Assembly (NCBI GenBank): GCA_003157715.1
Contig: PMKK01000091.1
Location: 1 to 9,860, forward strand
From: Actinomycetota bacterium
GTDB taxonomy: Bacteria > Actinomycetota > Thermoleophilia > UBA2241
Reading direction: 5' to 3'
DNA length: 9,860 bases
Below, piece by piece: positions 1 to 6,525 of the stretch; within the stretch, counting starts at the first letter, position 1, and each line of letters starts with the position of its first letter. The notes below the pieces were generated by a model. It was not told where the DNA came from. It was given only the letters and a program-made list of their open reading frames with translations, and did no database searches. Made by a program: the position numbers and the translations under genes.

Positions 1-563
1 GAGAAGACCGCCTGCTCCGCGGGCAGCAGGGACGATTCCAGCGAGCCCATGGCCGCGAAGGCCCAGCAGGTGCCGTGCTGGCCCTGATCTTCCACCGGCG
101 TCAGCTTGCCCAGAGCACGCAGGTCATAGGAGCTCGGAAGGGTGAGCACCTGGGAACCCGCGAAGGAGCGCTTCAGCGAGGAGAAGTCGATCGGCGAGGG
201 CGTGAGGCCAAGGCTTCGGCCGGCGAGACCCGCGTTGCTGCGGGCCGTCCGGGCTGCCGCGCGTGACCTGAGAAAAGCGCTGAAGGCGGGGTTCACCGGG
301 GCGGAGACGGGACTGGGCGCGCCGGCGCTCGCGGACGGGGAGCCGTAGGCTGCCGGCGAAAGCGGAAGAGCCTGCGCGGCGCTCGCGCCCACGGCGAAGA
401 CCAGGGCGGCCAGCAGTGCGGCGCCCATGCCCAGACCGATGCGGCCGGCTGCGAGCAGCGCCGGCAAGCCGCCGCGGCGGGTCAGGCAAGGTAGCTGAAG
501 ATGGTTGCGGATCTCTTCTGCCGTGGTGCCGTCAGCCGCCGTCCTACGCCCGTCATGCGCCAT
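1..563 (-). CDS. Secreted papain-like (C1) cysteine peptidase, N-terminal part, runs off the left edge
   Basis: The minus strand is open from an ATG at 563-561 to the window edge, giving 187 residues with no stop. GGAGG lies 4 bases before the ATG and supports this start. After a polar 41-residue N-region comes a hydrophobic stretch (about residues 42-60) ending in ASAAQA, which looks like a signal peptide cut near residue 65. A short pro-region follows (NPAF about 85, TPSPIDFSSL about 127-136). Then comes the start of the catalytic domain, SSYDLRALGKLTPVEDQG, and the active-site block QGQHGTCWAF. Gln160 corresponds to the papain oxyanion-hole Gln and Cys166 to the nucleophile; the papain disulfide Cys22 is replaced by His163. 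The SYDLR...TPV.DQG..GTCWAF pattern resembles bacterial and archaeal C1 peptidases that carry a lectin-like domain (family recollection). The catalytic His and Asn and any C-terminal domain are outside the window. It is divergent from the ior operon. A role in extracellular protein digestion or wall remodelling is inferred. Confidence 0.88.
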   Translation of the reverse strand, partial: MAHDGRRTAADGTTAEEIRNHLQLPCLTRRGGLPALLAAGRIGLGMGAALLAALVFAVGASAAQALPLSPAAYGSPSASAGAPSPVSAPVNPAFSAFLRSRAAARTARSNAGLAGRSLGLTPSPIDFSSLKRSFAGSQVLTLPSSYDLRALGKLTPVEDQGQHGTCWAFAAMGSLESSLLPAEQAVF

Positions 564-667
564 GATCCCTCCTCGCCGAGGGCGGTGCACGCGCCCGGGC
601 GTGCCTCGCCCGGTCTCCCGACGGAGAGGGACACCCCTCCCGCGCGCCGTCGCCACCTCATCGATCG

Positions 668-717
668 AGAGTCCCGCCCGGGCCGATCTCACACCGCTCG
701 CCGGGCCGCGGGACTTT
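668..717. repeat. Inverted repeat / stem-loop in the divergent region
   Basis: AGTCCCGC at 670-677 is the exact reverse complement of GCGGGACT at 708-715. Read as RNA on the plus strand, the stem extends outwards through a G-U and an A-U pair (669:716, 668:717). The 30-base interior also contains GGGCC/CCGG blocks that could extend the stem irregularly. It lies 105-155 bases upstream of the C1 peptidase start and would be in its 5' leader if transcription begins beyond it. It is not followed by a clear U-run on either strand, so it is not a standard terminator. A structured leader or a protein-binding site are both possible; chance formation in GC-rich DNA cannot be excluded. Confidence 0.45.
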
Positions 718-895
718 ACGCCCCGTCTGACCGGCTCCGAGGCCACGGACCGCGATCCGTCCTCTCCCGAGCCCTGGCGTGTGACCGATCGGCTCTCGGA
801 CACTCGATCTCTTGTCTCTAGAGAACGGCCGGCGCGTTCCCGGCAGTGATAGGTAGCGGTGCTCAATCTGGTATCCCTCGGGCCTGATCGGCGAG

Positions 896-901
896 TACTA
901 T
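896..901 (+). promoter_or_regulatory. Candidate -10 hexamer for the ior operon
   Basis: TACTAT matches the TAnnnT form of a housekeeping -10 box and is one of few AT-rich spots upstream of iorA. A start site about 7 bases downstream would give a leader of roughly 37 bases that includes the GGAGAGGAG ribosome binding site at 931-939. No TTGACA-like box sits 16-18 bases upstream, so this is weak. Confidence 0.22.
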
Positions 902-944
902 CTTCTCGCGGCATGATGAATCCAGGTTTCGGAGAGGAGCCACC

Positions 945-2906
945 ATGACAGCGGTGTTGATGCTCGGCAACGAAGCCGTGGCGCGGGGTGCCTGGGAATC
1001 CGGCGTCCAGGTCGCGGCCGCCTATCCGGGCACGCCCAGCACCGAGATCGTTGCCGGCCTGGTGGACTACGAGGGCGTGTACGCGGAGTGGTCGACCAAC
1101 GAGAAGGTGGCCTACGAGGTCGCCTTCGGGGCGGCCATGGGCGGTGTCCGCGCGCTGACGGCGATGAAAAGCGCCGGCGCCAGCGTGGCGGCCGACCCGC
1201 TCATCAGCTCCGTGTACACGGGCGTGAACGCCGGCCTCGTCGTTTGCGTCGCCGGCGATCCCGGCATGGCGAGCGGCATGACAGAGCAGGACGACCGCTA
1301 CTTCGGCCGCATCTCCGGCATGCCGATGCTCGAACCGGCCGACAGTCAGGACTGCTACGAGTTCGTCAAGCTGGCTTTCGAGATGAGCGAGGCCTACGAC
1401 GTGCCCGTCATGCTGCGCATGAGCATTCAGACCGCGCACCAGAAGTCGATCGTGACGGTCGAGGGGGAGGAGGGCGGCGCGCGACGGTCACCCGAGCGCC
1501 GCCCGCCCGACCGCAAGACCGAGAAGTACTGCCTGCTGCCCAGGTTCTCGCGGCCGCTGCATCGCAGCCTGCTCGAGCGTGTGGAGCGCCTGCGCCGCTA
1601 CTCTGAGGAGAGTCCGCTGGCGCGCGTCGAGCCGGCAGTGAGCGGTAACGGCCGGGTGCCGCTGCGCGCGGGCGCGGTCGCGGGCGCTCGCGGCGCCGGC
1701 ACGGCTCACGGTGCCGCCACGGCCCGCGGTACCGATGCGGTTCACGGTGCCGCCACGGCTCACGGTGCCGCCACGGCTCACGGCACTGCCACGGCCCGCG
1801 GCGCCGGTACGGCTCGCGTCGGGGTCGTCGCGGCGGGCGCCGCCTACATCAGCGCCAGAGAGGCGCTGCCCGAGGCGGCGTTTCTCAAGCTGGGCATGAT
1901 CCAGCCGCTGCCCATCGAGGCCATCCGCCGCTTCGCGGCCACGGTAGAGCGCCTCTTCGTGGTCGAGGAGCTCGAGCCTTACATCGAGGAGCAGCTGCTG
2001 GCTGCCGGCATCGCCTGCGAGGGCAAGCGCTGGTTCGCGCAGTGGGGCGAGCTCACCCCGGTCCGGGTGGGTCGCGGCTTCTACGCCGCCGGCCTCGATC
2101 TGCCGCGCTGGGCCGAGGAGAAGGCCGGAGAGGACGAGAGCGTCCTGCCGCGCCCCCCCGTGCTTTGCACCGGCTGCCCGCATCGCGGCATGGCCACCGC
2201 CATGAAGAAGCTCGACCTCGATGTGCACGGCGACATCGGCTGCTACGACCTGACCACCCTGCCGCCGGTAAGCCACATGCACTCCGCCTTCGAAATGGGC
2301 GCCAGCATCCCGATCGAGCAGGGCTTCCGGCGCGCCGGGGGCAGCACCAAGGGCTCGATCGCGGTCATCGGCGACTCCACCTTTCTGCACAGCGGCCTCA
2401 CCGGGCTCGTGAACGCGGTCCACCAGCGCGCCGACGTCACCGTCCTCATCCAGAACAACGGCATCACGGCCATGACCGGCGGCCAGACCAACCCCGGCAA
2501 CGAGAAGACCCTGGCCGGCGTGGAGACCAGGCCGGTGGACCTCGTGGCCGTCTGCCGGGCGCTGGGCGTGGAGCAGGTCGAGGTCGTCGATCCGTATGAC
2601 TACGAGGCGTGTCTCACGGCCCTTCGGACCGGCCTTGCCTACGACGGCACGGCCGTGATCGTCACCAACCGGCCCTGCGTGCTGTTCCCGCGCAAGATCG
2701 CCGGCGACGGTCCCTACGAGGTAGACGAGGATCTCTGCAACGCCTGCCGGCAGTGCCTGAAACTCGGCTGCCCGTCGTTGCGCACTACCGAGGTCACACA
2801 CAAGGATCGCCGCAAGGTGGCGATCGATGTCGAGTCCTGCACGGGCTGTTCGCTTTGCGCGCAGGTGTGTAAGCCGGGTGCTATCACGAAGGCGGGTGGG
2901 GCATGA
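945..2906 (+). CDS. iorA: Indolepyruvate:ferredoxin oxidoreductase, alpha subunit
   Basis: This thiamine-diphosphate/iron-sulfur subunit oxidatively decarboxylates aryl-2-oxo acids (indolepyruvate, phenylpyruvate or related) to the acyl-CoA, passing electrons to ferredoxin; it acts in the cytosol with IorB. The 653 residues contain, in order: an N-terminal pyrimidine-binding domain (AAYPGTPSTEI near 24); a domain II beginning RVGVVAAGAAY at about 291; a ThDP-binding domain with LCTGCPHRG (near 410), GDIGCY at 429-434, GDST at 476-479 and NNG at 504-506; and a C-terminal 2[4Fe-4S] ferredoxin-like domain. Cluster ligands are C598, C601, C604, C609 and C632, C635, C638, C642. The first motif has the CxxCxxCx4CP spacing usual for this family. 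GGAGAGGAG at 931-939, 5 bases before the ATG, supports the start. The odd feature is an insertion of about 60 residues (230-291) made largely of a hexapeptide repeat. iorB follows with a 4-base overlap. The substrate is inferred from family and neighbours; other 2-oxo acids are possible. Confidence 0.95.
   Translation: MTAVLMLGNEAVARGAWESGVQVAAAYPGTPSTEIVAGLVDYEGVYAEWSTNEKVAYEVAFGAAMGGVRALTAMKSAGASVAADPLISSVYTGVNAGLVVCVAGDPGMASGMTEQDDRYFGRISGMPMLEPADSQDCYEFVKLAFEMSEAYDVPVMLRMSIQTAHQKSIVTVEGEEGGARRSPERRPPDRKTEKYCLLPRFSRPLHRSLLERVERLRRYSEESPLARVEPAVSGNGRVPLRAGAVAGARGAGTAHGAATARGTDAVHGAATAHGAATAHGTATARGAGTARVGVVAAGAAYISAREALPEAAFLKLGMIQPLPIEAIRRFAATVERLFVVEELEPYIEEQLLAAGIACEGKRWFAQWGELTPVRVGRGFYAAGLDLPRWAEEKAGEDESVLPRPPVLCTGCPHRGMATAMKKLDLDVHGDIGCYDLTTLPPVSHMHSAFEMGASIPIEQGFRRAGGSTKGSIAVIGDSTFLHSGLTGLVNAVHQRADVTVLIQNNGITAMTGGQTNPGNEKTLAGVETRPVDLVAVCRALGVEQVEVVDPYDYEACLTALRTGLAYDGTAVIVTNRPCVLFPRKIAGDGPYEVDEDLCNACRQCLKLGCPSLRTTEVTHKDRRKVAIDVESCTGCSLCAQVCKPGAITKAGGA
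1692..1817 (+). repeat. In-frame 18-base minisatellite inside iorA, seven units
   Basis: Seven consecutive 18-base units (1692, 1710, 1728, 1746, 1764, 1782, 1800) encode hexapeptides of the form G-A/T-x-T/A-A/V-H/R, residues 250-291. Units at 1746 and 1764 are identical at the DNA level (GGTGCCGCCACGGCTCAC); the others differ at a few positions. The array sits between PFOR-type domain I and domain II, where the family normally has a short linker. It keeps the reading frame, so copy number could change without breaking the gene. Confidence 0.93.
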
Positions 2907-3613
2907 GCGGCCACAAGGCACGGGCCGCGGCGCGGGCCCAGGACGGCCGCGACGCCGGCGGCCGCGACGCCGACCGTCACTACGCCGGCGGCCTGGTCGA
3001 CGACGTCATGGTCGTCGGCGTCGGCGGCCAGGGCGTGATCGTCGCCGCGGCCGTCATCGCCGACGCAGCCCTGCTGCACGGTGGTCTCGAGGTCAAGCTC
3101 AGCGAGACTCGCGGCATGTCGCAGCGCGGCGGCAGCGTGTGCTCGCACATCCGCATCGGCGAGAAGGTGGTGGCGCCGTCCATCAGTCCCGGCGAGGTCG
3201 ACTATCTGCTGGCGTTCGAGGCCGCCGAGGGACTGCGTTTCGCGGTCTCGGTCCTGCCCGGCGGCGTGGTCATCGTCAACACGCAGCAGATCGTGCCGCC
3301 GCTCGCCTCACAGGGCGCCTTCACGTACCCGTTCGACGCGATCGAGCGCTTGGATGACGGCCGCCGCCGGGTCGTCGCGGTCGACGGCAGCGCCGTGGCG
3401 GGGGAGGTCGGCGACGTCAAGGTGGCGGGCGTCGTGCTTGTCGGTGCGCTCTCCTTGTACCTGCCCTTCGCGGCCGCGACCTGGGAGGCGGCCATCGAAC
3501 GCAACGTGCCGGCACGATGGTCCGCGATGAATCTCGCCGCCTTCGCCGCGGGCCGGCGGGCCGGCGCCGCCCCCGCGACTGCGGGCCACCCCGGGGGAGG
3601 CGAGCGCGCATGA
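2903..3613 (+). CDS. iorB: Indolepyruvate:ferredoxin oxidoreductase, beta subunit
   Basis: This is the gamma-type 2-oxoacid:acceptor oxidoreductase subunit that partners IorA, completing the enzyme that makes aryl-acetyl-CoA and reduced ferredoxin. The 236 residues show the family hallmarks GVGGQG at 39-44 and the strongly conserved GMSQRGGS at 71-78, followed by VCSHIRIGEKVVAPSI and VDYLLAFEAAEGLRF. The ATG overlaps the iorA stop (ATGA, 2903-2906), indicating translational coupling and equimolar synthesis. The first 35 residues are an unusual polar, Ala/Arg/Gly/Asp-rich extension with a 15-base duplication; family members usually begin a few residues before GVGGQG. A second ATG at 3008 would give 201 residues, closer to the family length, but it has no good ribosome binding site. 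The C-terminus is also Gly/Ala/Pro-rich. It ends in a 4-base overlap with the next gene. Confidence 0.94.
   Translation: MSGHKARAAARAQDGRDAGGRDADRHYAGGLVDDVMVVGVGGQGVIVAAAVIADAALLHGGLEVKLSETRGMSQRGGSVCSHIRIGEKVVAPSISPGEVDYLLAFEAAEGLRFAVSVLPGGVVIVNTQQIVPPLASQGAFTYPFDAIERLDDGRRRVVAVDGSAVAGEVGDVKVAGVVLVGALSLYLPFAAATWEAAIERNVPARWSAMNLAAFAAGRRAGAAPATAGHPGGGERA
2945..2974 (+). repeat. In-frame 15-base direct duplication in the 5' end of iorB
   Basis: GGCCGCGACGCCGGC (2945-2959) is followed directly by GGCCGCGACGCCGAC (2960-2974), differing at one base. They encode GRDAG and GRDAD (residues 15-24) within the N-terminal extension that precedes the conserved IorB fold. Confidence 0.8.
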
Positions 3614-4956
3614 ACCTCACGGCCGGCAAGGCAGTGGATCAGAGCGTCTACTTCGACCCTCAGTCCGAGACGCTCGAGCCCGGCGCCCTCCGGGCGCTCC
3701 AGCTCGAGCGTCTCAAGACGCAGGTCGCCGCCGCTTTCGAACGCAGTGCCACGTATCGCGAGATGTGCCGTGAAGCGGGGGTCGAGCCGCGGCACATCCA
3801 GGCGTTCGGCGACGTGCGCAAGCTGCCGTTTCTCGAAAAGGCGACGCTGCGCGATGCCTATCCGGACGGGCTGCGCATCTGCGGCCCGCGAGAGATCATC
3901 GAGGTGCACAGCACCTCGGGGACTACCGGCAAGCCCACGCCCATCTGGGCCACGCGACACGACATGGACGCCTGGGCGTTACGCAATGCGCGCTCCTTGT
4001 GGATGGTCGGCCTGCGGCCGGGCGATCTCCTTCAGAACTGCTTCGCCTACGGCCTGGCGACCAGCGTCGGCCTGCAGTACGGCGCCCAGAAGGCGGGCAT
4101 CGGCGTGGTGCCCGCCGGCATCGGCCGGCACGAACTGCTCATCGACCTCATCGTCGACCTCGGCGTGACCGCCCTTTGCACGACGCCCTCCTACGCCCTG
4201 TTTCTCGCCGACAAGGCGCTGGAGCGCGGCATCGATCTGACCCGCGACTCACGGCTGCGCCTCGGCCTCTTCGGCGCCGAACCGTGGCCCGAGTCGGGTC
4301 GCTCGCGCCTCACGGCGGCACTCGGCGCCGAGGCGTTCAACGAGTACGGCATGGGCGAGTTCCTCGGTCCCGGCATGGCCTGCGAATGCCCGCAGCAAGA
4401 CGGCATGCACGTGTGGTCCGACCACCTGCTCGTGGAGTGCATCGACCCTGAGACCGGCGAGTGGGTGGGTGACGGTGAGGCGGGTGAGCTCGTGTGGACG
4501 TCTCTCACGAGCGACGCGATGGCCATGATCCGCTACCGCAGCCACGACATCTCCTCGCTGACCTGGGAGCCGTGCCCCTGCGGGCGCACGCATCCCCGGA
4601 TCGGACGCATCACCGGCCGCAGCGACGATGCCCTCTCGATCGGCGGGCTGATCGTCTTCCCGAGCCAGATCGAGGAGGTGCTCGTGAGATTCGATGAGAT
4701 CGGCAACAACTTCTGCCTGGTCGTCGAGAGCGTGAGCAACCTCGACCGGCTCACGCTGCAGGTCGAGGTGCGCGGGCTCGGCGAGTTCACCGAGGCCGCC
4801 AAGGAGACGCTCGCCAAGAAGGTGGCCGCCGCGACGAAGGCGACGGTCGGCGTCACCCCGCGCGTGGAGCTGGCAGCGCCCTTCTCGCTGCCGCGCATGA
4901 CGAGCGGCCAGGGCAAGACCGCCTGCCACCGCGTCGATGACAGGCGCGGGGGTTGA
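3610..4956 (+). CDS. Phenylacetate-CoA ligase family (AMP-forming aryl-acid CoA ligase)
   Basis: This enzyme is expected to activate an aryl acid (phenylacetate, indoleacetate or similar) with ATP and CoA through an acyl-adenylate. The 448 residues match the PaaK family length. The adenylate-forming P-loop STSGTTGKPT lies at 101-110, followed by EYGMGEFLGPG near 245, the hinge-type segment TGRSDDALSIGGLIVFPSQIEE at about 336-356 and a C-terminal domain ending with a Lys-containing LPRMTSGQGK near the end. The start is the ATG at 3610, which overlaps the iorB stop (ATGA, 3610-3613) and is preceded by GGGGGAGG at 3593-3600; a further upstream ATG at 3517 would lie wholly inside iorB. Cys258 and Cys260, with Cys322 and Cys324 in PCPCGR, could form a metal site (inference). 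Coupling to IorAB means it probably handles the same acyl-CoA: either assimilating external aryl acids or acting on the oxidoreductase product. The exact substrate is not readable from sequence. paaK would be the nearest symbol, but the function is not proven. Confidence 0.9.
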   Translation: MNLTAGKAVDQSVYFDPQSETLEPGALRALQLERLKTQVAAAFERSATYREMCREAGVEPRHIQAFGDVRKLPFLEKATLRDAYPDGLRICGPREIIEVHSTSGTTGKPTPIWATRHDMDAWALRNARSLWMVGLRPGDLLQNCFAYGLATSVGLQYGAQKAGIGVVPAGIGRHELLIDLIVDLGVTALCTTPSYALFLADKALERGIDLTRDSRLRLGLFGAEPWPESGRSRLTAALGAEAFNEYGMGEFLGPGMACECPQQDGMHVWSDHLLVECIDPETGEWVGDGEAGELVWTSLTSDAMAMIRYRSHDISSLTWEPCPCGRTHPRIGRITGRSDDALSIGGLIVFPSQIEEVLVRFDEIGNNFCLVVESVSNLDRLTLQVEVRGLGEFTEAAKETLAKKVAAATKATVGVTPRVELAAPFSLPRMTSGQGKTACHRVDDRRGG

Positions 4957-5008
4957 CGGTTCGCCGGTCGCGCTGCCCCTAGACGATCACCGAAAGGAGC
5001 TGAGCAGC

Positions 5009-6385
5009 ATGCCCGACTCTCTCACGACCAACGATCTCATCGACGACGCCCACCTCGAGAAGACGCGCGCCCTGTTTGCCAGGTGCAAGGAGGTCGTCTC
5101 GGGCGGTGAGAGCAGCTACGCGCGGCTCACCGGCACGCGGCCGATCGTGATGGCGCGCGGCGAGGGCGCGCGCTTCTACGACGTCGACGGCAACGCCTAC
5201 ATCGACTGGTGCCTGGGCTACGGCCCGATGATCTTCGGCCACCGGCCCAAGGCGATCGTCGACGCCGTCACCGAGCAGATCAACGAGCGCGGCATGCTGT
5301 ACACGTTCCCGCACGAGCTCGACTACGAGGTCGGCCGCAAGATCGTCGCCGCGGTGCCGGGCATCGACCAGGTCCGCTTCGCCAACTCGGGCTCCGAGGC
5401 CACGCAGGCGGCCATCCGGCTGGCCCGCGCCTACACCGGCAAAGACAAGATCCTTAAGTGGGAAGGCAGTTACAACGGCTTCCTCGACTGCCATGCGTTC
5501 TCGCACGTGCCGGCGCTCGAGGCCGCCGGCACGGAGCGCTTTCCGCGCACCCTGCCCTCGCTGGCCGGCATCCCGAGGGCCTTCGAGGACATGGTCGTCG
5601 TCGGCTGCTTCAACGATCTCGACAGCGCCGAGGCGCTCATCAGCCGCCACGCGGACGAGCTGGCCGCGGTGCTCAGCGAGCCCATCCTGGCCGATGCCGG
5701 CATCATCCCGCCGCAGCCCGGCTTTCTCGAAGGCCTGCGGCGCATCTGCGACGACCACGGCGTGCTGCTGATCTTCGACGAGATCATCACCGGCTTTCGC
5801 GTGTCGCTGGGCGGCGCGCAGGAGCTCTACGGCGTCATCCCCGACATCACCTGCGTGGCCAAGGCCGTCGGTGGCGGCACGCCGGGCGCCGCGGCCTTCG
5901 GGGGACGCAGGGACATCATGCAGCTCGAAGCCGACGGTGTGGTGCTGCACGGTGGCACCTACAGCGGCAACCCCACGACCCTGGCGGGCATGAACGCCGC
6001 GCTCGATATGCTGATCGACGATCGCGAGCGCGTCTACGGTCACCTCAACCAGATCGCCGACGCCATGGTCGCCGGCATGCGGACCATCTTCGCCGAGCAG
6101 GGCGTGCCCGCCGTCATCAATCAGGTCGGGCCCATGTGGCAGGTCTTCTTCGGGCACGAGGAGCCTGTGACCCGCTATCGCCAGGCGCGGGCCAGCGACA
6201 CGAGCTTCTTCAGCCACCTGCAGGCCGAATGCCAGGCGCGCGGCGTCTACTTCCACAACTTCAACTTCGAGCGCTTCTTCGCCAGCACGGCGCACACGAT
6301 GGCCGACGTCGGCCAGAGCCTCGACGTGATCGCCGCCGCCACGAAGATCGTGAAGAAACAGGTCGCCGCGGGGCAGGCGGTCTGA
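5009..6385 (+). CDS. Class III PLP aminotransferase, glutamate-1-semialdehyde-aminomutase-like
   Basis: This fold-type I, class III PLP enzyme has 458 residues. ARGEGARFYDVDGNAYIDW near 50-68, the phosphate-binding NSGSEAT at 126-132, LLIFDEIITGFR with the PLP-contacting Asp257, and VAKAVGGG with Lys285 as the predicted Schiff-base lysine all match the HemL-like branch. The start at 5009 has AGGAG at 4995-4999, 9 bases away; an in-frame ATG at 4937 lies inside the preceding gene and lacks a comparable site. The usual class III YHG that stacks on PLP reads Tyr155-Asn156-Gly157 here. No other tetrapyrrole gene is nearby, so a HemL role is unlikely. Next to a 2-oxoacid:ferredoxin oxidoreductase and an aryl-CoA ligase, an amino-acid (possibly aromatic, beta- or D-amino acid) aminotransferase is more likely; this is inferred. 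Relatives with known roles include beta-phenylalanine and D-phenylglycine aminotransferases. The gap to the ligase gene is 52 bases. Confidence 0.88.
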   Translation: MPDSLTTNDLIDDAHLEKTRALFARCKEVVSGGESSYARLTGTRPIVMARGEGARFYDVDGNAYIDWCLGYGPMIFGHRPKAIVDAVTEQINERGMLYTFPHELDYEVGRKIVAAVPGIDQVRFANSGSEATQAAIRLARAYTGKDKILKWEGSYNGFLDCHAFSHVPALEAAGTERFPRTLPSLAGIPRAFEDMVVVGCFNDLDSAEALISRHADELAAVLSEPILADAGIIPPQPGFLEGLRRICDDHGVLLIFDEIITGFRVSLGGAQELYGVIPDITCVAKAVGGGTPGAAAFGGRRDIMQLEADGVVLHGGTYSGNPTTLAGMNAALDMLIDDRERVYGHLNQIADAMVAGMRTIFAEQGVPAVINQVGPMWQVFFGHEEPVTRYRQARASDTSFFSHLQAECQARGVYFHNFNFERFFASTAHTMADVGQSLDVIAAATKIVKKQVAAGQAV

Positions 6386-6514
6386 CGCCCAACGAGGCCT
6401 TGACCGCGAGGGGAGCGCTAGACTGGCGGGCAGAGACCACTGAAGAGGAGACGACGTCTGCCCGCGTTCGCGAGAGCCGCGCGGAAGCCGGGGGAGACGG
6501 TCGGAGAGACGATC

Positions 6515-6519
6515 GGAGG
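6515..6519 (+). promoter_or_regulatory. Ribosome binding site that fixes the GTG start of the cupin gene
   Basis: GGAGG lies 6 bases before the GTG at 6526. The reading frame is open far upstream (antisense to nothing and overlapping the aminotransferase gene), so this site is what decides the start. Confidence 0.75.
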
Positions 6520-6525
6520 CGCGGG

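Larger units (their letters stand above)
564..944. other. Divergent intergenic region, 381 bases, no gene seen
   Basis: This stretch separates the start of the minus-strand C1 peptidase from the start of iorA, so it must hold both 5' leaders and any shared control. I find no coding sequence with recognisable protein content in either direction; the open frames crossing it are Arg/Pro-rich GC shadows. It contains a GC-rich stem-loop (668-717), a shorter inverted repeat (745-749 with 756-760), a 10-base palindrome (815-824) and a weak -10-like hexamer (896-901). No convincing -35/-10 pair, tRNA or known riboswitch consensus was identified. Confidence 0.6.

Noticed and set aside
700..726. Minus-strand stretch GGGGCGTAAAGTCCCGCGGCC resembling the GACGCAAAGCC core of a c-di-GMP-I (GEMM) riboswitch upstream of the C1 peptidase
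   Set aside because: The preceding GCAAACC and GNRA-capped hairpin are absent and the 3' half does not match; the AAAG core with flanking GC is not enough. An Rfam scan would settle it.
815..824. Palindrome TCTCTAGAGA as an operator
   Set aside because: It is only 10 bases long with no extension into flanking dyad symmetry; expected by chance at this scale.
501..849. Two plus-strand open frames of just over 100 codons in the intergenic region
   Set aside because: They are Arg/Pro-rich, lack a good ribosome binding site, show no recognisable motifs, and their 5' parts run antisense to the C1 peptidase gene.
1488..2921. Long minus-strand open frame opposite iorA (and similar ones opposite the aminotransferase and aspA)
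   Set aside because: Their translations are Arg/Ala/Gly/His-rich with no family resemblance and mirror real genes on the plus strand; typical GC-driven shadows.
4937..5008. Upstream in-frame ATG at 4937 for the aminotransferase
   Set aside because: It lies inside the ligase gene without a good ribosome binding site, and the added residues do not match the family; 5009 has AGGAG at 9 bases.
5009..6385. Naming the class III enzyme hemL (glutamate-1-semialdehyde 2,1-aminomutase)
   Set aside because: It has YNG instead of YHG, is longer, and has no tetrapyrrole genes nearby; only family-level assignment is justified.
6400..6424. TTGACC (6400-6405) and TAGACT (6419-6424) as a promoter for cupin-aspA
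   Set aside because: The spacer is only 13 bases, too short for a housekeeping promoter; the TAGACT alone is not sufficient evidence. An 11-base palindrome at 6449-6459 nearby is too short to call an operator.
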